This document shows positions 15,015-22,905 of a stretch of 33,408 nt of DNA, piece after piece (the first letter of the stretch is position 1; every line of letters begins with the position of its first letter). The DNA is from CAZXCK01 sp964639225 (GTDB lineage: Bacteria > Chloroflexota > Anaerolineae > Aggregatilineales > Phototrophicaceae): contig CAZXCK010000031.1 in the NCBI GenBank assembly GCA_964639225.1, forward strand, positions 1 through 33,408, given 5' to 3'. The notes below the pieces were generated by a model. It ran no database searches, was not told the origin of the DNA, and was given only the letters and a program-made list of their open reading frames with translations. A program made the translations under genes and the position numbers.

Positions 15015-15842
15015 CTATTCAGCTTCGGCGGGGGAGAACTGGATCAGCCACTTGTAGGCCAGGTAGTCCAGGTAGCCATCGCTGCGCATGCTGTCCAGCG
15101 CGGCGTTGAAGGCTTCCACCAGTTCCTCGCTGCCTTCCAGCGGGAAGATGATACCAAATTCGTCAGAGGCCAGCACGTCGCCCACCAGCTCGACCGGCGC
15201 GCCCATCGCGTTGACAAAACCGCCTGTTGAGGAAGCGTCGGCGGGGATGGCGTCGATGTCGCCGTTCACCAGCGCCAGCACGCCCTCGGAAAAGCCAGGG
15301 AACACCAGCACGCGATCTTCGGTCAGCAGGCCCTCATCGATGTAGCCCTGGGCCAGCCAGAAGTTGGAGCCACCGCGCATCACACCCATCAGCAGGTCGG
15401 GATTAGCGGCAAACTCTTCCAGGTTGGTAAAACCGGGGTCATCCATACGCGCCAGCAGGAAGATGTCCTGTGAAACATAAGGATCGCTGAAAGTGACAAC
15501 TTCCATGCGCTCTTCCTTGATGGAAATGCCGTTCACACCCAGGTCGAACTGGCCTTCACCCACGGCGGCCATCTGGACATCCCAGCTCGTCAGTTCGTAG
15601 ACGGGCACGCAGTTGAGGCGGTAGCAGATCTCTTCGATCAGGTCATAGTCGAAGCCAATGGGACCATCCGCGCGCGGGTCCGCAAACTGGAACGGCGCGT
15701 ACTGATTCTCGACAGCGACGATCAGTTCCTGGCCGTCCAGGTCGGGCAGGTCACTATAAACCGGATGCTGCGCGGTGACGATCCCCACCGACAGCGCCAG
15801 CAGAACCATCAGTCCAACCAACAGCTTTGCGTTTCTTCTCAT
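15015..15842 (-). CDS. Amino-acid ABC transporter substrate-binding protein (family 3)
   Basis: 275 residues. The signal sequence MRRNAKLLVGLMVLLALSVG ends near VTAQ; the SBP_bac_3 domain follows with ELIVAVENQYAPFQF, GFDYDLIEEIC, FDLGVNGISIKEERMEVVTFSDPY and a C-terminal SDGYLDYLAYKWL. This is the canonical polar-amino-acid-binding layout. The ATG at 15842 is preferred because AAGGAG lies 10 bases upstream; an ATG at 15869 would add nine basic residues. There is no lipobox cysteine, which is odd for a monoderm-type cell because binding proteins usually need a lipid anchor. It may stay attached by an uncleaved signal helix or be free in a periplasm-like space. It forms an operon with the permease. 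Confidence 0.92.
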   Translation of the reverse strand: MRRNAKLLVGLMVLLALSVGIVTAQHPVYSDLPDLDGQELIVAVENQYAPFQFADPRADGPIGFDYDLIEEICYRLNCVPVYELTSWDVQMAAVGEGQFDLGVNGISIKEERMEVVTFSDPYVSQDIFLLARMDDPGFTNLEEFAANPDLLMGVMRGGSNFWLAQGYIDEGLLTEDRVLVFPGFSEGVLALVNGDIDAIPADASSTGGFVNAMGAPVELVGDVLASDEFGIIFPLEGSEELVEAFNAALDSMRSDGYLDYLAYKWLIQFSPAEAE

Positions 15843-15924
15843 CTTCAACGATCTCCTTTTCGATCTCATCTGAGCCTTGCTGCGGGTTCAGTCGCCGGTC
15901 AATGTTCCGACGCCAACTGCGCAT

Positions 15925-15953
15925 ATAATACATTTTCTACCGGGTACTTGCAA
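15925..15953 (-). promoter_or_regulatory. Sigma70-type promoter of the ABC transporter operon
   Basis: On the minus strand TTGCAA (15953-15948) and TATTAT (15930-15925) are exactly 17 bases apart. Expected start is near 15918, giving a leader of about 75 bases to the ATG at 15842. Confidence 0.65.
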
Positions 15954-16095
15954 CGAAACCGGCGCGTTTGCTCGCAGTCGGAATAAATTACACCTGCTGG
16001 TCGCCGGATCGATTGGGTATCATGAATGCAGTACTGTGAACGCTGCCACCTGACCAGATACAGGCGGCAGTCAACTCTGCGAGGAAGGATTTGAT

Positions 16096-16497
16096 ATGAC
16101 CGGCTTTGAGAGATTTCTGTTCGAGGCCCATTCCGGGCTGCGCTGGCTGGTGGTGCTGGCGAGCATCATCGCCATCATCTGGCTGGGACGGTCGGCTATC
16201 ACCGGACAGGCGTATGACCGCCTCACCCATCGCATCGTCGTCATCTGGAGCGGGCTTTTTGGTCTCCAGTGGATTCTGGGCCTGGTGCTGTTTGTCGTGC
16301 TGGGCGACTTCGGTAATCGCCACCGCTGGGAGCATCTCATCGTTATGACGCTGGCGCTGGCCCTGGCCCACGCCTACGTGCCGCTCAAACGCCGCGCCGA
16401 CCCGGTGCGTGTGCGCGGCGCGCTGGCGAGTGTCGTCGGCGTCCTGGTGCTGGTGTACCTGGGCGTGCTGGTGCTGCCCCAGGGCTGGGGACTATAA
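16096..16497 (+). CDS. Four-helix membrane protein with HSGLRW motif, unknown function
   Basis: 133 residues with four predicted helices (about 14-32, 48-68, 79-95, 107-127) and little else. The N-terminal FEAHSGLRWLVVLASI and the central IVVIWSGLFGLQWILGLVLF, plus a third helix with RHRWEHLIVM, resemble small four-helix proteins often labelled cytochrome b-like in Bacteroidota. Histidines near helix ends could in principle bind heme, but that is speculation. AGGAAGG precedes the ATG by about 8 bases. It stands alone between the transporter promoter and the phosphoesterase gene. Confidence 0.78.
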   Translation: MTGFERFLFEAHSGLRWLVVLASIIAIIWLGRSAITGQAYDRLTHRIVVIWSGLFGLQWILGLVLFVVLGDFGNRHRWEHLIVMTLALALAHAYVPLKRRADPVRVRGALASVVGVLVLVYLGVLVLPQGWGL

Positions 16498-16522
16498 TCC
16501 ATCGATTGAATTCTGTGTTCTT

Positions 16523-16565
16523 GCCTCGTTCCGGCCTGGCGTTTAAGACCAGGCTGGGGCGAGGC
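16523..16565. other. Imperfect long hairpin between two genes
   Basis: Outer arms GCCTCG (16523-16528) and CGAGGC (16560-16565) enclose an inner stem GCCTGG/CCAGGC (16534-16539, 16549-16554) with a 9-base loop. There is no T-tract. It may be a structured 5' leader of the phosphoesterase gene or a stabilising 3' stem of the preceding gene. Confidence 0.5.
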
Positions 16566-16582
16566 CACCACCTGGAGCCAGT

Positions 16583-17419
16583 ATGAGAGCCATTATCCGC
16601 AACCTGTTGCGTGCTGCCCTTCCAGTGGGCGCGTTCTACCTGTACGCCTCACGTATCGAACCGCATTGGCTGGACGTCAAATCGGTCGAGATCGTCCTGG
16701 CCCGGCTGGACCCCGCCTTCGACGGCTATCGCATCGCCCAGTTCAGCGACATCCACATGGACAGCCACATGACACCGGCCCGCCTGCAGACGGTCGTCGA
16801 GCGGGTCAACGCGCAGCAGCCAGACCTGACGGTCATCACCGGCGACTTCATCACCCGGCGCACGCATTATGTCGCCGACGACATAACCGCCGTGCTTCGC
16901 CAGCTCCGCGCCGTCGATGGCGTGCTGGCCATCCCCGGCAACCACGATTACTATAATTACCAGATCGACAACGTGCGCCGCATGATGCGCGACAGCGGCA
17001 TCACCGACCTGAGCAACCGCGTCCACAGCATCAAACGCGGCAAAGCGCAGCTTCACATCAGCGGCGTGGACGATGTCGTTTATCGCAAGGCGCGCCTGGA
17101 CCTGGTGCTGGATGCGTTGCCCGACGACGGCGCGGCCATTCTGCTGGCCCACGAACCCGACTTCGCCGACATCAGCGCGCCAACGGGCCGCTTCGATCTA
17201 CAGCTTTCCGGGCACACACACGGCGGCCAGATTCGTCTGCCGCTGGTGGGTGCCCTCATCAGTCCCACGCACGGCACACGCTATTCACGCGGCCTGCTCG
17301 ATATCGACGGCATGTGGCTGTATACCAACGTCGGGGTGGGTACGGTGTCATTCAACCTGCGCTTCAACTGCCGCCCGGAGATCACCGTGTTTACCCTGCG
17401 CGCGCCGGTCACATCCTGA
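16583..17419 (+). CDS. Metallophosphoesterase (YkuE/YaeI-like)
   Basis: 278 residues. All calcineurin-like metal motifs are present: D56-I-H58, G87-D88, G119-N-H-D122, H190 (LLAHEPDF) and GHTHGGQ with H211 and H213. A hydrophobic segment at residues 8-22 probably anchors the protein, as in YkuE-type enzymes that act at the membrane. Members hydrolyse phosphodiester or pyrophosphate bonds, for example in UDP-diacylglucosamine-like substrates, but the substrate here is unknown. The RBS is TGGAG 5 bases before the ATG. The next gene starts 79 bases downstream with its own promoter-like sequence. Confidence 0.9.
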   Translation: MRAIIRNLLRAALPVGAFYLYASRIEPHWLDVKSVEIVLARLDPAFDGYRIAQFSDIHMDSHMTPARLQTVVERVNAQQPDLTVITGDFITRRTHYVADDITAVLRQLRAVDGVLAIPGNHDYYNYQIDNVRRMMRDSGITDLSNRVHSIKRGKAQLHISGVDDVVYRKARLDLVLDALPDDGAAILLAHEPDFADISAPTGRFDLQLSGHTHGGQIRLPLVGALISPTHGTRYSRGLLDIDGMWLYTNVGVGTVSFNLRFNCRPEITVFTLRAPVTS

Positions 17420-17435
17420 ACATAGACAGGTTTTG

Positions 17436-17464
17436 TAGTCAATCCCGGCGGAGTCGCATACAAT
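17436..17464 (+). promoter_or_regulatory. Possible promoter of the HEAT-repeat membrane protein gene
   Basis: TAGTCA (17436-17441) and TACAAT (17459-17464) are 17 bases apart, 35 bases before the ATG at 17499. The -35 match is 4 of 6. Confidence 0.4.
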
Positions 17465-17498
17465 ACGGGCATGAGACACCAACCCGGGGGGACTTTAC

Positions 17499-18809
17499 AT
17501 GATTGACGACCGCTTAATTCAGGCACTCAGCCACCCTGACGCCGACAAACGCAGGCAGGCGGTGATGCTGCTCGCCAAAACCCGCGATCCGGAAGCGCTG
17601 AAACATCTGGCGCGGGTGTACCGGCAGGACGATGACCCCGCCGTGCGCGATCTGGCGCGCAAGGGCGGGCTGTACATTAAAAAGCACGCGCCCGCCGCCA
17701 CGACTCCGCCCACATCCGCCACCGGACAGCGCGCATCACTGCCCGACGACATGGAAGCCGAAGCCGATGAAGACGAGGCGCACCGCCCGCAGCTCATAGA
17801 GCGGCCTGTCCGTGATGCCGACCGCGAACGCGCCAAAGAATATCTCGACCAGGCGATTGACTTCAACCTGCGCGGCGATAACGTCAAAGCCTTCGAGCGG
17901 CTGGTGGCGGCCTTCGCCACCAACCCCCGGCTGGAAAGCGACGGCTACGCCATGAATCTGGCGGCGACAGTCACCGGCAAAGACCCGCAGACCGCCTACG
18001 AGCGCATCCAGGAAGCAATCGAAGAAGACCCAAAACTCAAAAAGGGCCGCGAGCGCAGCGCCACCAGCCAGCGCAGCACCGCCGGCACCATCATGGCCAT
18101 CGCCGCGCTGATGCTGGGCGTGGTGATTCTGCTGGGTTACTTCCTGCCCTGGTTCGATATGTCCAACCTGCGCGACGAGCAGGGCGTGACGATGCAGCAG
18201 GGCATCGGCGAAATGCAGGACGCGATGCAGATGATGGTCGGCCTGGCGGGCGAAGGCGACGAGGTCGATCCGATGCTGCAACAGTGGATCGACAGCATCC
18301 AGGGACTGCGGCTGTCGTTCAACGGGCTGGATGCCACGCTCATCGCGCTGGGCCTGCGCGATCCGCTGGAAGTGCTGGGCATCCAGGCGTTTGTGGACGC
18401 CATGACCAATATGATGGGCATGGACGACCTGTTCGCCGAACTGATGGCCGAGGCCGAGATGGAATCCGAGATTGAGCGCGAGCCGCTGGATTACACACTG
18501 CCGCTGGTGCCGCTGGCCGGGGTCATCGCGCTGCTGATGGGCGCTCTGCTGCTGGGCGGCGCTGGAATGGTGGCGCGCTTTGTCGGTGTGACGGTGGGCC
18601 TGCTGGCCATCATTCCGATTATGCACTACTACCTGTCTCTGGCCGGGGAAATCGCCGCGCAGGATATCGCCGTGACCGGTGGGCTGGCCAGTACACCGTC
18701 AGCAACCGACCTGATGGGCGCTGGCTACTGGCTGTCGGCGATGGGGGTGGTGCTGTTCGCTGTGGTGATGATCGCCACCGTGCTGTTTCCAGCGGAGGCC
18801 AGGTCATAG
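17499..18809 (+). CDS. HEAT-repeat and helical-repeat protein with C-terminal membrane domain, unknown
   Basis: 436 residues. Residues 1-62 look like one or two HEAT-type repeats (HPDADKRRQAVMLLAKTRDPEALKHLARVY). A disordered acidic linker follows (about 65-105), then a TPR-like helical segment (about 105-180). Membrane helices occur at about 195-217, 334-356, 358-381 and 408-430. Between the first two helices is an external Met- and Gln-rich stretch (about 220-330) of amphipathic helices. I do not recognise the family; the layout suggests a scaffold that binds cytoplasmic partners at the membrane. The gene has a GGGGGGA sequence about 6 bases before its ATG and is followed after 61 bases by a large secreted protein gene on the same strand. 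Confidence 0.8.
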   Translation: MIDDRLIQALSHPDADKRRQAVMLLAKTRDPEALKHLARVYRQDDDPAVRDLARKGGLYIKKHAPAATTPPTSATGQRASLPDDMEAEADEDEAHRPQLIERPVRDADRERAKEYLDQAIDFNLRGDNVKAFERLVAAFATNPRLESDGYAMNLAATVTGKDPQTAYERIQEAIEEDPKLKKGRERSATSQRSTAGTIMAIAALMLGVVILLGYFLPWFDMSNLRDEQGVTMQQGIGEMQDAMQMMVGLAGEGDEVDPMLQQWIDSIQGLRLSFNGLDATLIALGLRDPLEVLGIQAFVDAMTNMMGMDDLFAELMAEAEMESEIEREPLDYTLPLVPLAGVIALLMGALLLGGAGMVARFVGVTVGLLAIIPIMHYYLSLAGEIAAQDIAVTGGLASTPSATDLMGAGYWLSAMGVVLFAVVMIATVLFPAEARS

Positions 18810-18870
18810 CAAGCAGACCAAAAAACGGTACAATCGTTAGCCGGTCTCGACTTGCCTGAGGGGGAGTGTT

Positions 18871-20736
18871 ATGCCCGGTTCTGTGCGTGTTCATCGAGTG
18901 TTCTTCGGCGTGCTGCTGGCGTTGTGCATCGTGGCTGGCCTGTGGAGAATGACATCCGCGCCGGGGGTCGCCAGCGCGCAGACGGTCTTCGCCACCAACA
19001 CCCCGCCGCCATCACCCGCGCCACCCACACCGGACCCGCTGCCCGGCCCGGTCGAAGCGTCATTTGAGCAGTATGCGCTGCGCCTGTGGCTGGAACAGGA
19101 CCTGATCGACGTGCTGGTGGCGCAGCTCGACCGGCTGGCGAACGGCGAAAGCGACCAGCAGAACGCCATCCGGCTTACCCTGTTTGAGCTTGAGCGCCGC
19201 TTCCCTGGCGCGCCGACCAGCATGGAACAGCGCCGCCGCGTCGTAGACGCCATGCGCGCCGCGCCGCGCGCCAGCGTGGATATGCGCGGCATGGTCCGGC
19301 CTTATATCGTCGCCCAGCTCAACACACTGGACGGGATTGGCGCCGGCAGCCAGAACGCCATCGACATCGACGGCTTCCAGGTGCGGATGACCGCGCTTGA
19401 CGTGGGCGATGACGACGCCGGCGGCGACTCCCTGCTGCATGTGCGCTATCCAGCCAACAGCGACCAACCCCTCTACGAGGATTTCATCATCGTGACCGGC
19501 TCGCCGGCGGGCTTCCGGCTGGCGCCGCTGGGCGGGGACGTCCCCGCTGCGCCGTTTGGTCCGGTTCAGGCCGTGAATCTGGTGACCGCCGCCGACATCA
19601 ACGGCAGCGGCATCGACGAGGTCGTGCTGCGTGTGGACCGGGGCGAGATCAACCACGAACTGCTGATCCTGGGCTGGCGCGGCGGCCAGATCGTCAATCT
19701 GGTGGAGCTGGGCGCGCGGCTGCTGTTCGGCCAGTTGCTGGACGCGAATCTTGGCGGCCCGGATATCAACGTGGCCCACTACCGCGTCGAGTCGGCACGC
19801 TGGAACTGTATCAGCCAGCGACCAGTGCGCTGGGAATGGACCGACAACTTCTACCGCGCCAGCCGCGACGAGACCGCCTATCGCAACCTGCGCACCGTCG
19901 GCTGCGCCATGCACGAGGCCGAGCCGCTGTTCAGCCGCGCGCCAGACGAGTCGATCCTGGCGGTGAACGCCATCCTGGCCGATTCGACGCTCGACGACCA
20001 GGGCGCTAACCGCGCCAGCATGGCGCTGGCCATGCTCTATTACCTGGCCGGGCAGGAGCAGAACGCCGAAGCGCAGACCGCCAGCCTGCTGACTGTCTCC
20101 GGCGATAGCTGGCTCAACGGTCAGTTGAACGCCTTCATCGACGTGGTCAGCGGCGGATTCTCGCCGGTGGAAGTGTGCGGCGCGCTGCTGCGCGAAAACC
20201 CGGACGGCGCCTGCGATGTCGATCAGGTGCTGGCACGCTTCTTTGAGGAAAACGCCATCGCGCGCGGCCAGGACGTGGCGACACAGCTCCGCGACCTGGG
20301 CCTGCCGGTGCGACAGGCGGTGACCGTGTCGCAGATCGGGCTGGCCAACCGTGAGCTGGTCGAGTTCAACCTGGCCGGGGCGAGCTGGTGGTCGTTTGCG
20401 CCCACCGCGCCCGACGTGTACGTGCCTTCGCCCGCCGAAGCGCCCGCCGGTTACGAGTCCACACCCACCCCCACCGACGCCCCGCCGGTGCCACCACGTG
20501 TCTACGAGACGATCGCACAGGACGGCGATTTGCGCGAGGCGCTAACATACATCGACAACGCCCGCCGCGCCCGTCCCGGCGAACCCCTGTCGCCTGAGGC
20601 GCGTTATGTACAGGCGCTGGCGTTTGATCTGCTAAACGACCGGGCCAACGCTCGCCGCGCCTATTATGACCTGTGGCTCGAACTCCCGGCGACGACCTGG
20701 GGCCGGCTGGCCGGGGCGCACCTGGAACGCCGCTGA
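18871..20736 (+). CDS. Large secreted protein with Pro/Thr linkers and helical C-terminus, unknown
   Basis: 621 residues. The signal peptide (about 8-37, cleavage near ASAQT) is followed by a Pro/Thr linker (about 40-60). The middle (about 175-310) contains a stretch TAADINGSGIDEVVLRVDRG, reminiscent of FG-GAP/VCBS beta-propeller blades with a calcium-type D-x-N-x-S motif. Residues 350-460 and 545-621 are helical and TPR-like (YLAGQEQNAEAQTASLL, ALTYIDNARRARPGEPLSPEARYVQALAFDLLNDRANARRAYYDL-type pattern). A second Pro/Thr linker precedes the last repeat. No catalytic motif is visible. The RBS is GAGGGGGAG 5 bases before the ATG. I cannot name the family; a surface-binding or assembly role is plausible but unproven. 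Confidence 0.82.
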   Translation: MPGSVRVHRVFFGVLLALCIVAGLWRMTSAPGVASAQTVFATNTPPPSPAPPTPDPLPGPVEASFEQYALRLWLEQDLIDVLVAQLDRLANGESDQQNAIRLTLFELERRFPGAPTSMEQRRRVVDAMRAAPRASVDMRGMVRPYIVAQLNTLDGIGAGSQNAIDIDGFQVRMTALDVGDDDAGGDSLLHVRYPANSDQPLYEDFIIVTGSPAGFRLAPLGGDVPAAPFGPVQAVNLVTAADINGSGIDEVVLRVDRGEINHELLILGWRGGQIVNLVELGARLLFGQLLDANLGGPDINVAHYRVESARWNCISQRPVRWEWTDNFYRASRDETAYRNLRTVGCAMHEAEPLFSRAPDESILAVNAILADSTLDDQGANRASMALAMLYYLAGQEQNAEAQTASLLTVSGDSWLNGQLNAFIDVVSGGFSPVEVCGALLRENPDGACDVDQVLARFFEENAIARGQDVATQLRDLGLPVRQAVTVSQIGLANRELVEFNLAGASWWSFAPTAPDVYVPSPAEAPAGYESTPTPTDAPPVPPRVYETIAQDGDLREALTYIDNARRARPGEPLSPEARYVQALAFDLLNDRANARRAYYDLWLELPATTWGRLAGAHLERR

Positions 20737-20774
20737 TTAACCAAATGACAAAACAAGAAGGAAAATCGCACATT

Positions 20775-21617
20775 ATGAAGCTCGTCACCTACGCACACCG
20801 CAACACGCCAGACCAGACGCAGATCGGCATCTGGCAGGGTAATCTGGTCTACCCCATGGATACGGGCCAGGCCACCGGCCAGACCATGCTCGACTTCATC
20901 GCCAGCGGCGCAGCGCCGCACATCGCCGCCGGGGCCGAGGGCATGCCCATCGACACGGTGACGCTCAGAGCGCCGCTGCTGCCGCGTAAACTGCTGGGCA
21001 TCGGGCGCAATTACGCCGACCACGCCGCCGAGCTGGGCAACGACGTCCCCGCCGAGCCGCTGCTGTTCGCCATGTTCAGCACCAGCGTCATCGGCCCCGG
21101 CGACACCATCACCTGGAGTGAGTCCATCACGCAGCAGGTGGACTGGGAAGGCGAACTGGTGGTCATCATCGGCAAAGAAGCGCGCAACGTACCGGTCGAG
21201 TCAGCGATGGCGCATGTGTTCGGCTACACTGTCGGCGACGACGTCAGCGCGCGCGACCTGCAGGACAACGACGGCCAGTGGGCGCGGGCCAAGGGTATGG
21301 ACACATTCTGCCCGCTGGGACCGTGCATCGTCACCCGCGACGACATCGCCGACCCGCACAATCTCCAGCTTACGACGACGGTCAACGGCGAGACGGTGCA
21401 GCAGGCCAGCACCAGCCTGATGATGCACCGCATCCCGCAGATCGTCGCGCACTGCTCGCGGGCCTTCACGCTGCAACCGGGCGACGCCATCTTCACCGGG
21501 ACGCCCGCCGGCGTGGGCAAGGGATTCAAGCCGCCGCGCTTCCTCAAAACCGGGGACACAGTGCGCGTGACCATCGACGGCATCGGCACGCTGGAAAATC
21601 CGTGCCAGGTGGTTTAG
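20775..21617 (+). CDS. Fumarylacetoacetate hydrolase (FAH) family enzyme
   Basis: 280 residues from the ATG at 20775, with AAGGA about 12 bases upstream. The catalytic domain shows KLLGIGRNYADHAAELG, the metal ligands E125 and E127 in DWEGELVVIIG, a third acidic ligand D156 in GYTVGDDVSARDLQ, and GDAIFTGTPAGVG near the end. This matches the group of acylpyruvases, oxaloacetate decarboxylases and hydroxyhepta-diene-dioate isomerases. These enzymes cleave or decarboxylate a beta-keto acid in the cytoplasm. The precise substrate cannot be chosen from sequence alone and no aromatic degradation genes are nearby. It lies 38 bases after the preceding gene and ends at the hairpin at 21628. Confidence 0.92.
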   Translation: MKLVTYAHRNTPDQTQIGIWQGNLVYPMDTGQATGQTMLDFIASGAAPHIAAGAEGMPIDTVTLRAPLLPRKLLGIGRNYADHAAELGNDVPAEPLLFAMFSTSVIGPGDTITWSESITQQVDWEGELVVIIGKEARNVPVESAMAHVFGYTVGDDVSARDLQDNDGQWARAKGMDTFCPLGPCIVTRDDIADPHNLQLTTTVNGETVQQASTSLMMHRIPQIVAHCSRAFTLQPGDAIFTGTPAGVGKGFKPPRFLKTGDTVRVTIDGIGTLENPCQVV

Positions 21618-21627
21618 CCACACGAAT

Positions 21628-21662
21628 CGCGAGGGGCGTCTTATTACTGGACGCCCCTCGCG
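21628..21662. terminator. Hairpin between convergent genes
   Basis: CGCGAGGGGCGTC / GACGCCCCTCGCG form a perfect 13-bp stem around a 9-base loop, 11 bases after the FAH stop and 33 bases before the end of the opposing gene. No T-tract follows, so it may rely on stem strength or protect RNA 3' ends from both sides. Confidence 0.65.
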
Positions 21663-21695
21663 TGTGTCATCGAATGCGTTTGACGTGATGGCGCG

Positions 21696-22697
21696 CTATA
21701 TCTTCACCATGCGCTGGGCCACGCGGAGCTGCCGGGGGAAGTACGGCAGAAATTCGATGAGATTGCTGTATTTGTCGTTGCCGACCTCTTGCAGGTAGCG
21801 GCGCAGCACGTTGACCGTCCCCGGCAGGTTGGTCATGCCGCGCGCTTTCTTCTCCATCAGCACGTAAGCGCGGTATTCTTTCTCATCGACGTAGTCCTCT
21901 AAATACATGGCCACCACCGCCGACAGAAACAATGTGGAGAACTGGTCTTCCCAGGTGGGATGGCGCGCCTTGAACGGGTCGGTGAGTGGCAGCTCGGTCT
22001 GGGCGATCTCGGCCACCTGCTCCGGGTGCGCCCGCAGATAATTCGACAGCAGCATACCACCAAACACGATCATCGCCGTGCGGTAGGAATGGGCGATCAT
22101 AGTCGGCTCGTCATAGGGCCAGGGCGGACTGTCGCCCCAGGCCAGCGGCGGCGGCGCGATGCACACCAGTTCCTCGCCAATCTGAAAGCCGGTGTCGCTG
22201 TCGGTGGGGTAGCTGATGTTGGGCATAAAGACCAGCCGCTGCTTGATCTCGCCCAGGAACGGCTTGAGGAACGGCTTGAAATGTAAATCGCGGAGCGCGT
22301 TACGCGCCTCGACAACGGCCTTATCCCACAGCGCGCCTTCACGCTGCCACCAGTCGGCAAGCTGAGCCTCTTCGTAGAAATCGCGCAGCAGCACGTTGTA
22401 GCGCGGCGGCGCCCAGCCCGGCAGCGCAGCCACCGACATTTCGGGCCAGTTCATCAGCATCACCAGCGCGTAGATGGCTTCCAGCGGGATGTCCTGATCC
22501 AGCATGCGCTGGGTCGCCTTCACCGCCGGATGCTCGCCATATGCCTGCAACTGCTTGCGTGTGGCGCGAGCGTGGGCATGCGTGCCGTGTGGTTTGAGGC
22601 GCTGCGCCCGCTCCGGGAAGTCGGTGGCGGCCAGCACTGCCGACAGCAGTCGCGCACGGTCATCCAGTCTGACGGCAATATCACTTACTTCGGTCAT
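21696..22697 (-). CDS. Conserved-looking soluble protein of unknown function
   Basis: 333 residues from the ATG at 22697, chosen because AAGG lies 6 bases upstream; ATGs at 22700 and 22724 are alternatives. There is no signal peptide or membrane helix. The sequence is mostly helical and rich in aromatic residues (LMNWPEMSVAALPGWAPPRYNVLLRDFYEEAQLADWW-type stretch at about 80-115). A segment at about 160-200 reads RLVFMPNISYPTDSDTGFQIGEE followed by a Pro/Trp-rich turn. I looked for a zinc-protease HExxH and found none. I do not recognise a family. It is transcribed divergently from the glycosyltransferase gene and converges on the FAH gene. Confidence 0.75.
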   Translation of the reverse strand: MTEVSDIAVRLDDRARLLSAVLAATDFPERAQRLKPHGTHAHARATRKQLQAYGEHPAVKATQRMLDQDIPLEAIYALVMLMNWPEMSVAALPGWAPPRYNVLLRDFYEEAQLADWWQREGALWDKAVVEARNALRDLHFKPFLKPFLGEIKQRLVFMPNISYPTDSDTGFQIGEELVCIAPPPLAWGDSPPWPYDEPTMIAHSYRTAMIVFGGMLLSNYLRAHPEQVAEIAQTELPLTDPFKARHPTWEDQFSTLFLSAVVAMYLEDYVDEKEYRAYVLMEKKARGMTNLPGTVNVLRRYLQEVGNDKYSNLIEFLPYFPRQLRVAQRMVKI

Positions 22698-22797
22698 CAT
22701 GAACCTTAAGCCAGGGATAGTCATTTAATCTAAATTCATTGTACGGGCCAAACTGTGAGGCGGCAAGCAGGGGCATCTTAAGGGTAATTCGACCTGG

Positions 22798-22816
22798 CCC
22801 GTTAAGTCCCCGTTAA
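22798..22816 (+). promoter_or_regulatory. Two direct repeats CCCGTTAA, 11 bp apart
   Basis: CCCGTTAA occurs at 22798-22805 and 22809-22816, one helical turn apart, about 40 bases upstream of the -10 element of the GT4 gene. This spacing is typical of operators for response regulators that bind as head-to-tail dimers. The binding protein is unknown. Confidence 0.4.
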
Positions 22817-22853
22817 AACTCAGAACCGCCCCGTGTCTGTCAGCGTATGGGCG

Positions 22854-22862
22854 TGTTATAGT
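22854..22862 (+). promoter_or_regulatory. Extended -10 promoter of the GT4 gene
   Basis: TGTTATAGT is an extended -10 element (TGn then TATAGT) 43 bases before the ATG at 22906. The -35 region (TGTCTG at 22834) is weak, which fits an extended -10 promoter or an activated one. Confidence 0.5.
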
Positions 22863-22905
22863 ATCTGAGATTGCGCGACATCACCACCAAGGACCAGATT
22901 CATAT

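Noticed and set aside
21696..22697. Possible zinc metalloprotease
   Set aside because: The fold feel and length suggested it, but no HExxH or other metal motif is present, so no function is assigned.
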